The translations under genes and the position numbers were made by a program. Of a stretch of 64,000 nucleotides of DNA, positions 55,374 to 64,000 are shown piece after piece. The notes under the pieces were generated by a model, which did not search any database, was not told the DNA's origin, and worked only from the letters and a program-made list of their open reading frames with translations. The stretch's first letter is position 1; the number at the start of each line of letters is the position of its first letter. This stretch comes from Pseudomonadota bacterium (GTDB lineage Bacteria; Pseudomonadota; Gammaproteobacteria; Steroidobacterales; SZUA-146): positions 62,001-126,000 of the forward strand of contig JBCCHD010000007.1 of the NCBI GenBank assembly GCA_039028935.1. The letters run 5' to 3'.

Positions 55374-57537
55374 TTGGCTGTACATATTGAGCACGACCTC
55401 GACCGCTGCGTCGATCAGATTATTCAAACGGTGGGCAAGCAGATCGTTGTGGGCACGCCGCTTGGACTGGGCAAAGCCAATCTGCTGCTCAATGCCTTAT
55501 ACGCGCGCGCCGTTGCCGATCCGTCGCTCTCGCTGACCATTTTCACCGCTTTGACACTCGATGTGCCGACGCCTCGGCCCGGCATTGAACAACGTTTCAT
55601 GGCGCCGTTGCTGTCGCGCTGGTTTGATGGCTACCCGCATCTTGACTACGCGCGTGCTCGCAACACCGGTTCGTTGCCCACCAATGTGACCGTGCATGAA
55701 TTTTTCATGTCGCCCGGAAAATTTTTGCGCAACGTGGTGGCCCAGCAAAAACTACATCAGCACCAACTACACGCATGTCGCTCGCGATATGCTCAGTCGG
55801 GGCGTCAATGTGGTGGTGCAGATGGTGAGTGCGACGCAGATTCAGGAACCCCCTGAGCGCGTGAGTTTGTCGTGTAATCCCGATGTCACGCTTGAACTCA
55901 TTCCCACGATGCGCGCGTCGGGCCGGCCGATGATCGCCATTGGTGAAGTCAATACCCAGCTGCCGTATCTCCATGGTGATGCGGATGTCGAGGCGGTGTT
56001 TTTCGACACGTTGTATGTGCCGCCATCGCCCTACACATTGTTTGCTGCGCCCAAAGCGTCAGTGAGTGTGACCGATCATCTAATTGGTTTGCATGCCAGC
56101 TCGTTGGTGCGCGACGACGGCACGCTTCAAGTCGGTATTGGCTCGCTCGGTGATGCCGTCGCCAATGCACTGGGTATACGCCACACCGATAACCCGACCT
56201 ATCGTGCATTGCTCGATCGCATCGATAGTCCTCAATCGCGTGACGTGCGTGAGCGGGTGGGTGCCGATACCGTGTTTGAGCGGGGCTTGTACGGCGCCAC
56301 TGAGATGTTTGTGGATGGGTTTTTACATCTGTTCAAACTCGGCATTCTCTCGCGACGTGTCTATGACGATGAGTCGGTACAATTCCTACTCAACGAGGGC
56401 GTGATCAGCGAGCAGATTACGGCCGATACACTCGACGCACTCGAACAGCATGGTGCCTTCGAATACCCATTGACCGCACGCGGCGCGCGATACTTGCAGC
56501 GCGTGGGTGTTATCACGCGCAACGCGTCGATCGACGAAACGTTGTTGGCGGATGGCGAGGCCATGCTGTCTCTGCCATCGTCGCGTGACGAGGCGCGGCC
56601 ATTTATCGTGGCAACGATGCTGGGCCATGTATTGAACAACCCAAGCGTGTTGCACGGTGGTTTTTATCTTGGTGATCACGCCTTTTATGAGGCGTTGCGT
56701 GCACTGAGCGACGACGAACGACCGCTGCTGAAGATGACCAGCGTCGATCGAATCAATCAACTCTACCGAGGGGAGGCGCTCGATCGTTTGCAGCGACGTA
56801 ACGCTCGGTTCATCAACACCTGCCTGATGGTCACGCTTAATGGTGCGGTCGTGTCAGACGGCCTTGATGACAATCGTGTGGTGAGTGGCGTCGGTGGGCA
56901 GTACAACTTTGTCGCCATGGCGCACGCGCTCGATGCGTCGCGATCGATCATCAAACTGCGCGCCACCTATGATTCCTCCGATGGGCTGCGTTCGAACATT
57001 GTGTTCAACTATGCCCACTGCACCATCCCGCGCCATCTTCGAGATATTGTGGTGACCGAATACGGCATCGCCGATTTGCGTGGACGCAGCGATGCAGAGT
57101 GCGCGGCGATGCTCATCAACATCGCCGACAGTCGATTTCAAAGTGAACTGCTTGCCCAAGCCAAAGAATCCGGGAAACTCCCTGCAGACTACGACGTGCC
57201 CGCCGACTATCGTCGAAATACGCCACAGCGCATGGCCACACTGGTGGGGGACTACACCGAGAGCGTGCTACCACTGTTTCCACTCGGCACCGATCTTACC
57301 GCCGACGAAATTAAACTGGGTGGCGCGCTAAAACGCGTTGCTGCCCAAACCCGCTCACCGCTGGCGACAATCAAGGCGCTGATGCGGTCAGCGCCACCGG
57401 ACGACGCCTACCGAGCGTTGCTTACGCGAGTGGGGTTGGACGCGCCTCGTACGCTAAAAGACCGCATTGCGCGTCGATTACTGTTGTGCGCGCTTCATGA
57501 CGCAGCGTCTAGCGCGTCGTCGCCGGCGCGTTCATAG
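55374..57537 (+). pseudogene. Acetyl-CoA hydrolase/transferase-family gene with a one-base frameshift
   Basis: A CoA hydrolase/transferase of about 720 residues in two frames. The first part (55374 to about 55746) has KQIVVGTPLGLGKANLLLNALY and ends in PGKFLRNVVAQ; the second (from about 55752 to 57537) resumes with NYISTNYTHVARDMLSRGVNVVVQMV and includes EYGIADLRGRSDAECA near the C-terminus, as in the family. The two match only if one A is removed from the A5 run 55747-55751. Both parts are well conserved, so a recent mutation or a base-calling error is likely. The start is TTG at 55374; no in-frame ATG precedes the conserved region. Confidence 0.85.
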
Positions 57538-57555
57538 GAGTGGGTAAGAGTCGGG

Positions 57556-58137
57556 TCAGCGCTTCTTCTTTCGCTTGGGGTTTTGTTTGTAGCCGGTGAT
57601 TTCATCTTCGCTAAATTCAACACCCAGTCCACACGCGATGCGATTAGAAAAGTTGAAATAAGCGGCGAGCATATTCACCTCCAAAATCTCCCGATCATCC
57701 AAGCCGGCGTCGCGCAAGCCCTGCACATCGTCTTGACCCATTTTGTCGGGTTGCTGAGTGAGTTTGGTGGCGTATCGCAACATAGTGGCTTGGCGGTCGC
57801 TCAACTCTAAAAACTGACGACCGGTCACAATTTGCTGCATGCGAGTGTTGTCTTTTTCATAGCTCGCCAGCGCGTCCGCCACATGGCTGACACTGTAGGC
57901 ACAGTTGTTTGAGGCTGACACAACGAGTGCCACCATCTCGCGCTCTGCAGGCTCAAGCGTCGATTCGCCGTACATAAGACATTGGTAAAGCTCAAGATGA
58001 TGATCGAGCGCCTCGGGGAACAGGCTCTGCGCTTTCATGATGTTGCTCACCTTGCCGCGCGACTCGCGAATCTTGGCATAGGCTTCGCATAACGGATCGT
58101 CTTTGTCAGGACGGTTGACGGTTTTGATCCAACTCAT
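57556..58137 (-). CDS. CMD-domain protein, peroxidase-related family, lacking the usual second active-site Cys
   Basis: A 193-residue alkylhydroperoxidase-D/carboxymuconolactone decarboxylase-type protein. The family core (EREMVALVVSASNNCAYSVSHVADALASYEKD) keeps the first Cys and the His but has Ser where the family's CxxC has its second Cys (CAYS), which would prevent the usual disulfide. C-terminal IACGLGVEFSEDEITGY and a basic end (QNPKRKKKR). Possibly an altered reductase or binding protein; it lies between the CoA-transferase and VOC genes. Confidence 0.82.
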   Translation of the reverse strand: MSWIKTVNRPDKDDPLCEAYAKIRESRGKVSNIMKAQSLFPEALDHHLELYQCLMYGESTLEPAEREMVALVVSASNNCAYSVSHVADALASYEKDNTRMQQIVTGRQFLELSDRQATMLRYATKLTQQPDKMGQDDVQGLRDAGLDDREILEVNMLAAYFNFSNRIACGLGVEFSEDEITGYKQNPKRKKKR

Positions 58138-58303
58138 GCAATGGATCCTTCTTTTAGTGAGTAACGTTTCCGCCGCATTTCGACGTTACTGGGCCGAGCA
58201 TTGGGTGTGGCGGTCTGAGCAAAACGGCCGGGCATAGTGACTTGGACCATCGTGGTGTCAGATCGGTTTCGACGTTGTCGGTTTGAACAAAGATGCGGCA
58301 CGA

Positions 58304-58729
58304 TCAATCTTGAGCAAAAATATAGGATGGGTCGTTAAAGGCTTTAAATTCCAATGCGTTACCGCATGGATCGTAAAAGAACAGGGTGGCCTGTTCGCCC
58401 ACTTCACCCTTAAAGCGAATATGCGGTTCAATCACAAAATCGGTGTTAGCCGCCGTCAGTCGATCGGCCAGGGCTTGCCATTGAGGCATCGACAAAATCG
58501 CGCCGAAGTGTCGCACGGGCACGTCGTCGCCATCCACCGGATTGGTCGTCACCGTGTCGTGCGTGTCGACCAGGTGCGCGGTGATTTGATGGCCGAAAAA
58601 ATTGAAATCAATCCATCGATCCGACTCTCGCCCGATCGGACACGCTAACGTGTCGTGATAGAAGCGCCGGGTTTTTTCAAGATCGTTTACTGGGAACGCC
58701 AAGTGAAAGGGGTGTTCGGGTGTGCTCAT
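58304..58729 (-). CDS. VOC-family (glyoxalase/dioxygenase-like) protein
   Basis: A 141-residue vicinal-oxygen-chelate fold protein: [31 protein letters not shown], then [17 protein letters not shown], and [17 protein letters not shown], with His and Glu at the metal-ligand positions. The substrate is not determined. It lies 18 bases after hemF on the minus strand, and the gap suggests co-transcription with hemF-tsaC. Confidence 0.9.
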   Translation of the reverse strand: MSTPEHPFHLAFPVNDLEKTRRFYHDTLACPIGRESDRWIDFNFFGHQITAHLVDTHDTVTTNPVDGDDVPVRHFGAILSMPQWQALADRLTAANTDFVIEPHIRFKGEVGEQATLFFYDPCGNALEFKAFNDPSYIFAQD

Positions 58730-58747
58730 GTTATTTCCGAATGTGCC

Positions 58748-59665
58748 TTATGATTCGTGACGCCAATCTCGCGGCACGAGATAACGGGTGTACAGGGTTT
58801 CTTCAGCCGATCCCGGAGCCGGCGTATGGTTGTATTCAAAGCGCACTAGAGGCGGCATCGACATGAGAATCGATTCGGTGCGACCCCCCGACTGCAGACC
58901 AAACAGCGTGCCGCGATCGTAGACTAAATTAAATTCCACATAGCGGCCGCGACGGTAAAGCTGGAACGCGCGCTGTTCGTCAGTGTAGTCCAGCGTATGG
59001 CGGCGCGACACAATCGGCACGTAGGCTTTGACAAAGTGTTGGCCGACGCGCTCGATAAAGTCCAAACAGGTGTCGAAGTCTGGCGAATTGAGATCGTCAA
59101 AGAAAATGCCGCCGATGCCGCGCTGCTCGTTGCGATGCTTAATGTGAAAATAGTCGTCACACCAGGCTTTGTACTGCTCATAAGTGTCGTCGCCGAATGG
59201 TGCGCAGGCGGCGTGTGCCATGGTGTGCCAGTGCACAGCGTCGTCGTCGAAGCCGTAGTAGGGCGTAAGATCGAAGCCGCCCCCAAACCACCAGATGGGC
59301 TCGTCCTGGTCATTTTGTGCAATGAAGAAGCGCACGTTCATATGCGACGTGGGTACCAGGGGATTGCGCGGATGAATCACGACCGACACTCCCATCGCTT
59401 GGTATCGACGCCCGGCAAGCTGGGCATTGCGTTGTGTTGCGGTTGCCGGCATGGCGTCGCCGCGAATGTTGGAAAACAGCACGCCGGCTTTTTCGATGAC
59501 ATCGCCGTCGCTCATCACACGACTGTTGCCACCTCCGCCTTCCGGTCGTTGCCACACGTCCGATTCAAAGCGCACCGTCGGTTCGAATGTCTCCAGCGAT
59601 TCGCAAATGTGCTGTTGAAGCGCAATCAGGCGTTGTTCGACGTCTTTTGGATCAATCCGGCTCAT
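58748..59665 (-). CDS. hemF: Oxygen-dependent coproporphyrinogen III oxidase
   Basis: Decarboxylates coproporphyrinogen III to protoporphyrinogen IX using O2, in heme synthesis. Seen: [74 protein letters not shown], and [32 protein letters not shown], all conserved HemF blocks. The 305-residue length is standard. It follows tsaC by 173 bases on the same strand. The oxygen-dependent enzyme implies aerobic growth. Confidence 0.96.
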   Translation of the reverse strand: MSRIDPKDVEQRLIALQQHICESLETFEPTVRFESDVWQRPEGGGGNSRVMSDGDVIEKAGVLFSNIRGDAMPATATQRNAQLAGRRYQAMGVSVVIHPRNPLVPTSHMNVRFFIAQNDQDEPIWWFGGGFDLTPYYGFDDDAVHWHTMAHAACAPFGDDTYEQYKAWCDDYFHIKHRNEQRGIGGIFFDDLNSPDFDTCLDFIERVGQHFVKAYVPIVSRRHTLDYTDEQRAFQLYRRGRYVEFNLVYDRGTLFGLQSGGRTESILMSMPPLVRFEYNHTPAPGSAEETLYTRYLVPRDWRHES

Positions 59666-59838
59666 GCTTCACTCTTGGCGCTCATCAACGATTATGATCA
59701 CGCGATTTGCTCGGCTTGTCGATAGTGCGTGAGCACGTGGCTGCGTTGTCCCACCGGTCCGGCAGTGAGCGGCGTGGAGCGTGTGATCGCCGCGGGCAGT
59801 GTGTGGTGCGGTGCGATTGCCGTCATGCTTCGGTCGCG

Positions 59839-60396
59839 CTAACTCTGCCGCAACACGCGGTCGGTGCGGCAATCGATGATTTGAGAGGGGTTCGCCGCGT
59901 CGCCCAGCTGGCCACCCATGATGTGATGGATGCCGGTCGGGAACTGTGCCCGCAACTGCAGACGGTTGAGCGCGGGCGGGCGTCCGCTCACATTGGCGCT
60001 GGTCGACACGACCACATCGCCAAAGGCGCGACACAGGCCCTGACACACTGGGTGGTCCGGTACGCGAACCGCTACCGTGTCGCGACCACCGGTAACCCAG
60101 TCATTGAGGCCCTGCGCCTCGACAATCCAGGTGGTGGGTCCGGGCCACGAACGGTGTAGTTTCTTGATCACTATATCGCTGGGTTTGGCCAGATACGGCA
60201 TAACGGCGTCGATCGACGCACCAATGACAATCAGTCCGAGCGCAGGCGAGCGTTGTTTGAGTGTGAGCAGCGCCTTCAGCGCGTTCGGGTCATGGGGATT
60301 GCAACCCAGACCAAAAACCGCTTCGGTGGGGTAGGCCACAATGCCGCCGTCGCGCAGCACGTTGGCGGCAATCGAGTAATTAAAGTTCGAAGTCAC
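59839..60396 (-). CDS. tsaC: Threonylcarbamoyl-AMP synthase TsaC
   Basis: Makes threonylcarbamoyl-AMP for t6A in tRNA (YrdC/Sua5 family). Core motifs: GGIVAYPTEAVFGLGCNP, LKQRSPALGLIVIG, the PGPTTWIV segment, TVAVRVPDHP and VVSTSANVSGRPPA. At 185 residues it is the short TsaC form without the Sua5 domain. The gene order topA-tsaC-hemF resembles other gammaproteobacteria. Confidence 0.95.
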   Translation of the reverse strand: MTSNFNYSIAANVLRDGGIVAYPTEAVFGLGCNPHDPNALKALLTLKQRSPALGLIVIGASIDAVMPYLAKPSDIVIKKLHRSWPGPTTWIVEAQGLNDWVTGGRDTVAVRVPDHPVCQGLCRAFGDVVVSTSANVSGRPPALNRLQLRAQFPTGIHHIMGGQLGDAANPSQIIDCRTDRVLRQS

Positions 60397-60533
60397 GCCG
60401 GTGATCGAAGCAACGATCGTTTGACTGAACGGTGGCCGGACGACGCGCCGAACCCGACGATGTGTTGGGAGTCGGATCGCTCATCACCACCACAAACCGC
60501 TGCTGTAACACTGACTGCCGCATTGCGTGCAGG

Positions 60534-63053
60534 TTAGTCGGCGTCCTTACTCGCCGTTTTTTTCTTGGTCACCTTTTTTCGCGTGGTCTTTTTCTTAGTT
60601 GTTTTCTTTTTGGTCTTCTTCTTGGTCTTTTTCTTTTTGGTTTTTTTCTTCGCAACCTTCTTTTTACTCGTGGCTTTCTTCTTCGCGGCGGCTTTTTTCG
60701 TCACTTTCTTTTTCTTGCGGCCTCGGCGCACCGGCGCTTTTTCAAGCAGCTCGATGCATTCCTCGAGCGTCAGATCCTTGGGTTCGGTGTCCTTCGGTAC
60801 GCGCGCGTTCTTCTCTTTATTGGTGATGTACGGCCCGTAACGACCATTCAAAATTTGAATGCCGTTTTCGCCCTCGTCTGGCCACTCTTTAATAAGGCGG
60901 TTCGCGTCTTCGATCTTCTTGATCTCGATGAGCTCAATGGCGCGCTCGAGCGTGATGCTGTACGGATCGTCGGCTGGCCCTTCGTCGTCTTTTTTCTTGC
61001 GGATCGAAACATACTTGCTGCCGTACTTTACATACGGGCCGAACGGTCCGATGCTGGTCGACACAGGTTCACCCTCGGCGGTCTCCGCGAGTTTACGCGG
61101 CAGCTTGAAGAGCGCCAGCGCTTCGTCGAGCTGCACGCTGTCCATTTTCAGCCCTTCGCGCAGTCCGGCAAACTTGGGTTTGTCCTCGTCGTCGCGCGTG
61201 CCGATTTGCACAAAAGGTCCATAGCGACCCATGCGTACACTGACCGGCTTACCGCTTTTTGGATCAGTGCCCAAAATGCGTGCCTGTACAGCCTCGTCAC
61301 GGCTTACCGACACTTCTTTGTCTTCGACAAGCTCCTCGAACGGCTTCCAAAAACCATCCAGTAGAGGCACCCAGTCTTTTTCACCGCGCGACACCGCATC
61401 GAGGTCGTCTTCAAGACTCGCCGTGAAGCCATAGTCGACATAGCGGGTGAAGTGAGCGGTGAGAAAGGTGTTCACGATCTTGCCAACGTCGGTGGGAATG
61501 AAGCGGCGTTTGTCCATTTCTACGTATTCCCGCTTTTGCAGCGTGCCGATGATGCTGGCATACGTCGACGGACGTCCAATGCCGTACTCTTCGAGTGTTT
61601 TAACCAGGCTCGCTTCGGAGAATCGCGGCGGCGGTTCAGTGAAATGTTGTTCGGGGCGAATCGCCAACAGATCGATCACCTCCGCTTCTTTTAGCGGCGG
61701 TAAAATTTTGTCATCGTCCGTTTCGTGGCCTTTGTCACTTTGGTAAACGCGCAAAAAGCCGGGTTCGACCAGTACCGAGCCATTGGCGCGCAGGCACGAG
61801 GTCGACTCGCCGTTTTCGCCTGGGGCAAGATCGGCCGCCACGGTGTCGAACACCGCGGGGACCATTTGGCTCGCCATGGTGCGTTTCCAAATGAGGTCAT
61901 AAAGCTTGAATTGATCGGGTTCTAGCGAGCCTTTGATTTCAGATGGTATGCGCGCGGCCGACGTGACACGCACCGCTTCGTGCGCCTCTTGTGCATTCTT
62001 AGCCTTGGTCTTGTAGACGTTGGGCGACTCAGGCACGTAGTCGGCGCCGTACTTTTGGTCAATGACCTGGCGCAGTTCGTTGATGGCGTCCTGCGACAAG
62101 GTGACCGAGTCGGTACGCATGTAGGTGATCAGGCCCACTTCGCCTTCGCCAACGTCAATGCCCTCATAGAGTTTCTGCGCAGTGCGCATGGTGCGCTGAG
62201 CGGTGAAGCCCAGTTTGCGCGATGCCTCTTGCTGCAGCGTTGATGTGGTGAACGGCGCAACCGGGCTGCGACGGCGTTTTTTCTTGTCGATCTTGACGAC
62301 GAAGAGCTTGCCTTTAGCTTCGGCATTCAGCGTCTTCTCTACAGCAAAGGCCGCGTCTTCATTTTCGAAGCTGAATTGCTGCACTTTTTCGCCCTGATAT
62401 TGGATCAGGCGGGTGACAAATTGTTTCGCGTCTTTCTTAACATCGCCCTCGACGCTCCAGTATTCACGGGGTTTAAACGCGTCGATTTCTTTTTCGCGTT
62501 CGCAAATCAGGCGCAGTGCAGGGCTTTGCACGCGACCGGCAGACAGGCCGCGACGAATTTTCTTCCACAGCAGTGGCGACAGATTAAAGCCAACCAGATA
62601 GTCGAGTGCTCGGCGTGCTTGCTGCGCGTTAATTAACTCACTGGAGAGCTCGCCGGGATGATCGATGGCGTGACGCACGGCCGTTTTAGTGATCTCGTGG
62701 AAAACGACGCGGAAAATGCCTTTGTCGTTGAGTTTGCCGCGCTCCTTGAGCAGTTCAACCAGATGCCACGAGATCGCTTCCCCTTCGCGGTCGGGGTCAG
62801 TGGCCAGATAGAGTGTGTCGGCCTTCTTCAGGGCTTTTTCAATCGCTTCAACGTGTTTTTCATTACGCTCGATGATCTGATACTTCATGGCGTAGTTGCT
62901 GTCCGGATCGACCGCGCCCTCTTTTGGAATGAGGTCACGCACGTGCCCGTAAGAGGCGAGAACCTCGAAGCCTCGGCCCAGATACTTTTTAATGGTTTTG
63001 GCTTTAGCGGGTGATTCCACTATGACGAGACTATTGCTCATTTCGTTCTTCAT
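60534..63053 (-). CDS. topA: DNA topoisomerase I with a long Lys-rich C-terminal tail
   Basis: Relaxes negative supercoils by a type IA mechanism. Toprim start SNSLVIVESPAKAKTIKKYLGRG with YLATDPDREGEAISWHL, the active-site region GLITYMRTDSVTLS (catalytic Tyr), and typical domain 2/3 segments. After the core come repeated Topo-C-associated modules (VRMGRYGPFVQIG, SIGPFGPYVKYG, NGRYGPYITN) instead of the Cys-rich zinc fingers of E. coli TopA. The last about 60 residues are nearly all Lys, Thr and Ala (e.g. KKKTKKKTKKKTTKKK), probably an added DNA-binding tail. The start may be the ATG at 63053 or 63041. Confidence 0.94.
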   Translation of the reverse strand: MKNEMSNSLVIVESPAKAKTIKKYLGRGFEVLASYGHVRDLIPKEGAVDPDSNYAMKYQIIERNEKHVEAIEKALKKADTLYLATDPDREGEAISWHLVELLKERGKLNDKGIFRVVFHEITKTAVRHAIDHPGELSSELINAQQARRALDYLVGFNLSPLLWKKIRRGLSAGRVQSPALRLICEREKEIDAFKPREYWSVEGDVKKDAKQFVTRLIQYQGEKVQQFSFENEDAAFAVEKTLNAEAKGKLFVVKIDKKKRRRSPVAPFTTSTLQQEASRKLGFTAQRTMRTAQKLYEGIDVGEGEVGLITYMRTDSVTLSQDAINELRQVIDQKYGADYVPESPNVYKTKAKNAQEAHEAVRVTSAARIPSEIKGSLEPDQFKLYDLIWKRTMASQMVPAVFDTVAADLAPGENGESTSCLRANGSVLVEPGFLRVYQSDKGHETDDDKILPPLKEAEVIDLLAIRPEQHFTEPPPRFSEASLVKTLEEYGIGRPSTYASIIGTLQKREYVEMDKRRFIPTDVGKIVNTFLTAHFTRYVDYGFTASLEDDLDAVSRGEKDWVPLLDGFWKPFEELVEDKEVSVSRDEAVQARILGTDPKSGKPVSVRMGRYGPFVQIGTRDDEDKPKFAGLREGLKMDSVQLDEALALFKLPRKLAETAEGEPVSTSIGPFGPYVKYGSKYVSIRKKKDDEGPADDPYSITLERAIELIEIKKIEDANRLIKEWPDEGENGIQILNGRYGPYITNKEKNARVPKDTEPKDLTLEECIELLEKAPVRRGRKKKKVTKKAAAKKKATSKKKVAKKKTKKKKTKKKTKKKTTKKKTTRKKVTKKKTASKDAD

Positions 63054-63422
63054 CCGTCCGGCTCGTCATCGCGTGTGATGGTGCCGTGCTTGCGATTGAT
63101 CATCGTCAAAACGCTGTGATCGGGCGGGCGCTTTTGATCGATACTATTAAATATGTTGCGAAATGGGCTGGGGCCCGAGACGCGGTTAGAGAACATAATG
63201 GAATTTTGAAGTCCGATCAATTCATCGGTTGATCGAGCGCATGGTCGCCGGTTTGTGGGACGGCACCCAGCGTGTAGTGGGCGGCCACACGCCGTCAGTC
63301 CGCCTTGCTGGACGGATATGGCTGAAAACGCTGTGTTTATAATGTGTGGCACCGAGCGGGTGGCTGGCGGTTGGGTGCGCTCAGTGCTCGGCGCAATGAG
63401 ACTGAGTCAGTTCGCGATGGCG
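63054..63422. other. Region between smg and topA
   Basis: About 370 bases. A minus-strand open frame (63050-63352) overlaps the topA start by 4 bases but reads with little protein character. A probable promoter for topA lies near 63192-63220; nothing else is clear. Confidence 0.4.
63192..63220 (-). promoter_or_regulatory. Putative sigma-70 promoter for topA
   Basis: On the minus strand, TTGATC (63220-63215) and TATGTT (63197-63192) are 17 bases apart. A transcript would start near 63185, leaving about 130 bases before the topA start. This would let topA be transcribed separately from dprA-smg. Confidence 0.4.
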
Positions 63423-63896
63423 CTAGTGAACGACGCCAACTTTTTCCTCAAATACAAGGTCTTCCATCCGAGCGTACGCGTCTTCTTGTCCGGGTTGCGT
63501 GAACAGCACCATGAGCACCACCCATTTGATGTCGTCGAGGTCGATGTCACGTTCGCCGAGCGCCAAAATGCGGTCGAGCACGCGCTCGCGCTGTGTGGTG
63601 TTGAGAATGCCAATCTGTTCGAGGTAGACGATGTAGCCGCGGCACTCCACATCGATGCGCTGGCATTCGCGGCCATTGAAGATGCGCATGGAACTGGCCG
63701 GCGCGGAGTAGTCGCTGTCGTTGTGAAAATCGCCCAGGTCGTCGAGCCACTCTAGGGCATGCGTGATCACCCGATTGTTGAAACCCGCCAGCTCCAGTTC
63801 GCTACGCAACACGTTACGATCAGGCTCTGGCTCGATGTCTTCCCCAATGTACGTTTCAAACAGGTACATCAACACATCTAAAACCGACTCTTTCAT
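63423..63896 (-). CDS. smg: Smg-family protein
   Basis: A 157-residue Smg (DUF494) protein, usually found beside dprA: MKESVLDVLMYLFETYIGEDIEPEPD, LRSELELAGFNNRVITHALEWLDDLGDF, MRIFNGRECQRIDVECRGYIVYLEQIGIL, and KWVVLMVLFTQPGQEDAYARMEDLVFE, all conserved. Function unknown. Its ATG overlaps the dprA stop (ATGA). Confidence 0.94.
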   Translation of the reverse strand: MKESVLDVLMYLFETYIGEDIEPEPDRNVLRSELELAGFNNRVITHALEWLDDLGDFHNDSDYSAPASSMRIFNGRECQRIDVECRGYIVYLEQIGILNTTQRERVLDRILALGERDIDLDDIKWVVLMVLFTQPGQEDAYARMEDLVFEEKVGVVH

Positions 63897-64000
63897 TTAT
63901 TCTCCTTCTTATAGGCGCGCACGTAGCGGCCCCCATCGGTTGTTTCGACAAAACCCTGTAGGTCCAGAATCAGGAGCATGGATGAAACCGCATCCGCCGT
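63893..64000 (-). CDS. dprA: DNA processing protein DprA (C-terminus only, cut by right edge)
   Basis: The last 35 codons of DprA: residues reading MLLILDLQGFVETTDGGRYVRAYKK, the C-terminal winged-helix end of the family. DprA loads RecA on incoming single-stranded DNA in transformation. The stop (TGA, 63893-63895) overlaps the smg start. The rest of the gene lies beyond the window. Confidence 0.85.
   Translation of the reverse strand, partial: TADAVSSMLLILDLQGFVETTDGGRYVRAYKKENK

Noticed and set aside
60565-60840. Phe-rich plus-strand frames opposite the end of topA
   Set aside because: They are the complement of the Lys-rich tail (AAG/AAA read as CTT/TTT), not genes.
63050-63352. 100-codon minus-strand frame overlapping the topA start by four bases
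   Set aside because: Its composition is not protein-like, no family pattern is visible, and a good promoter for topA lies inside it; the ATGA overlap can be chance.

Overview
This window is ordinary bacterial chromosome with tightly packed genes on both strands. It suggests a free-living gammaproteobacterium, probably aquatic or marine. The evidence is the dprA-smg-topA-tsaC-hemF order at the right end, the divergent tesA / ybbA-ybbP arrangement, a gor-type glutathione reductase, and several proteins with the gammaproteobacterial VPLPA form of the PEP-CTERM sorting tail. No rRNA, tRNA, IS element, prophage or CRISPR array was seen.

Layout. 1-3.8 kb: serine biosynthesis serC-serA-serB (minus), with an unusual Methanosarcina-type SerC. 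4-9.6 kb: a Ser/Thr kinase with four zinc ribbons translationally coupled to a PP2C phosphatase, then a TPR lipoprotein and an FG-GAP/ASPIC-UnbV surface protein. 9.8-14.9 kb: two VPLPA-CTERM proteins with repeat-rich control regions, flanking an envelope lipoprotein/coiled-coil pair and a glycosyltransferase-like protein. 15-24.6 kb: membrane and lipid genes: Bax inhibitor-1 family, TPR membrane protein, secreted alpha/beta hydrolase, flavin-binding protein, DUF4399 lipoprotein, LplT-PlsC fusion, TesB thioesterase, then a second secreted hydrolase with a periplasmic partner behind a structured leader. 24.9-36.9 kb: a third sorted protein (lamin-tail-like), unknown envelope proteins, an HD phosphodiesterase, XthA, PrlC, a lipoprotein form of oligopeptidase B, DUF1415, a YbcJ-like S4 protein without a normal start codon, a GIDE/EF-hand membrane protein and LemA. 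37-47.6 kb: Gor, DUF3291, gamma carbonic anhydrase, DUF4139, DUF427, YbbP/YbbA/TesA, AroE, HemB. 47.7-49.6 kb: ECF sigma factor, DUF3379-like anti-sigma and a secreted peptide with twelve EGKCG motifs. 49.9-58.7 kb: Tag, lipoprotein, MAPEG, a large subtilase, a frameshifted acetyl-CoA hydrolase/transferase, a CMD-family protein and a VOC protein. 58.7-64 kb: hemF, tsaC, topA, smg, dprA (cut by the edge).

The strongest candidate for an unusual system is the sigma/anti-sigma/EGKCG-peptide cassette. It looks like a copper-binding RiPP (HvfA/bufferin) locus, but the modifying MNIO (DUF692) and DUF2063 genes that normally follow are absent, and a terminator directly follows the peptide gene. Other points worth checking: a one-base frameshift in an A5 run in the CoA-transferase gene, the probable ATC/ATT start of the S4 gene, overlapping divergent start codons of tesA and ybbA, and the palindromes upstream of the VPLPA-CTERM gene at 14.2 kb. 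All functional calls come from reading motifs by eye; no database search was run.
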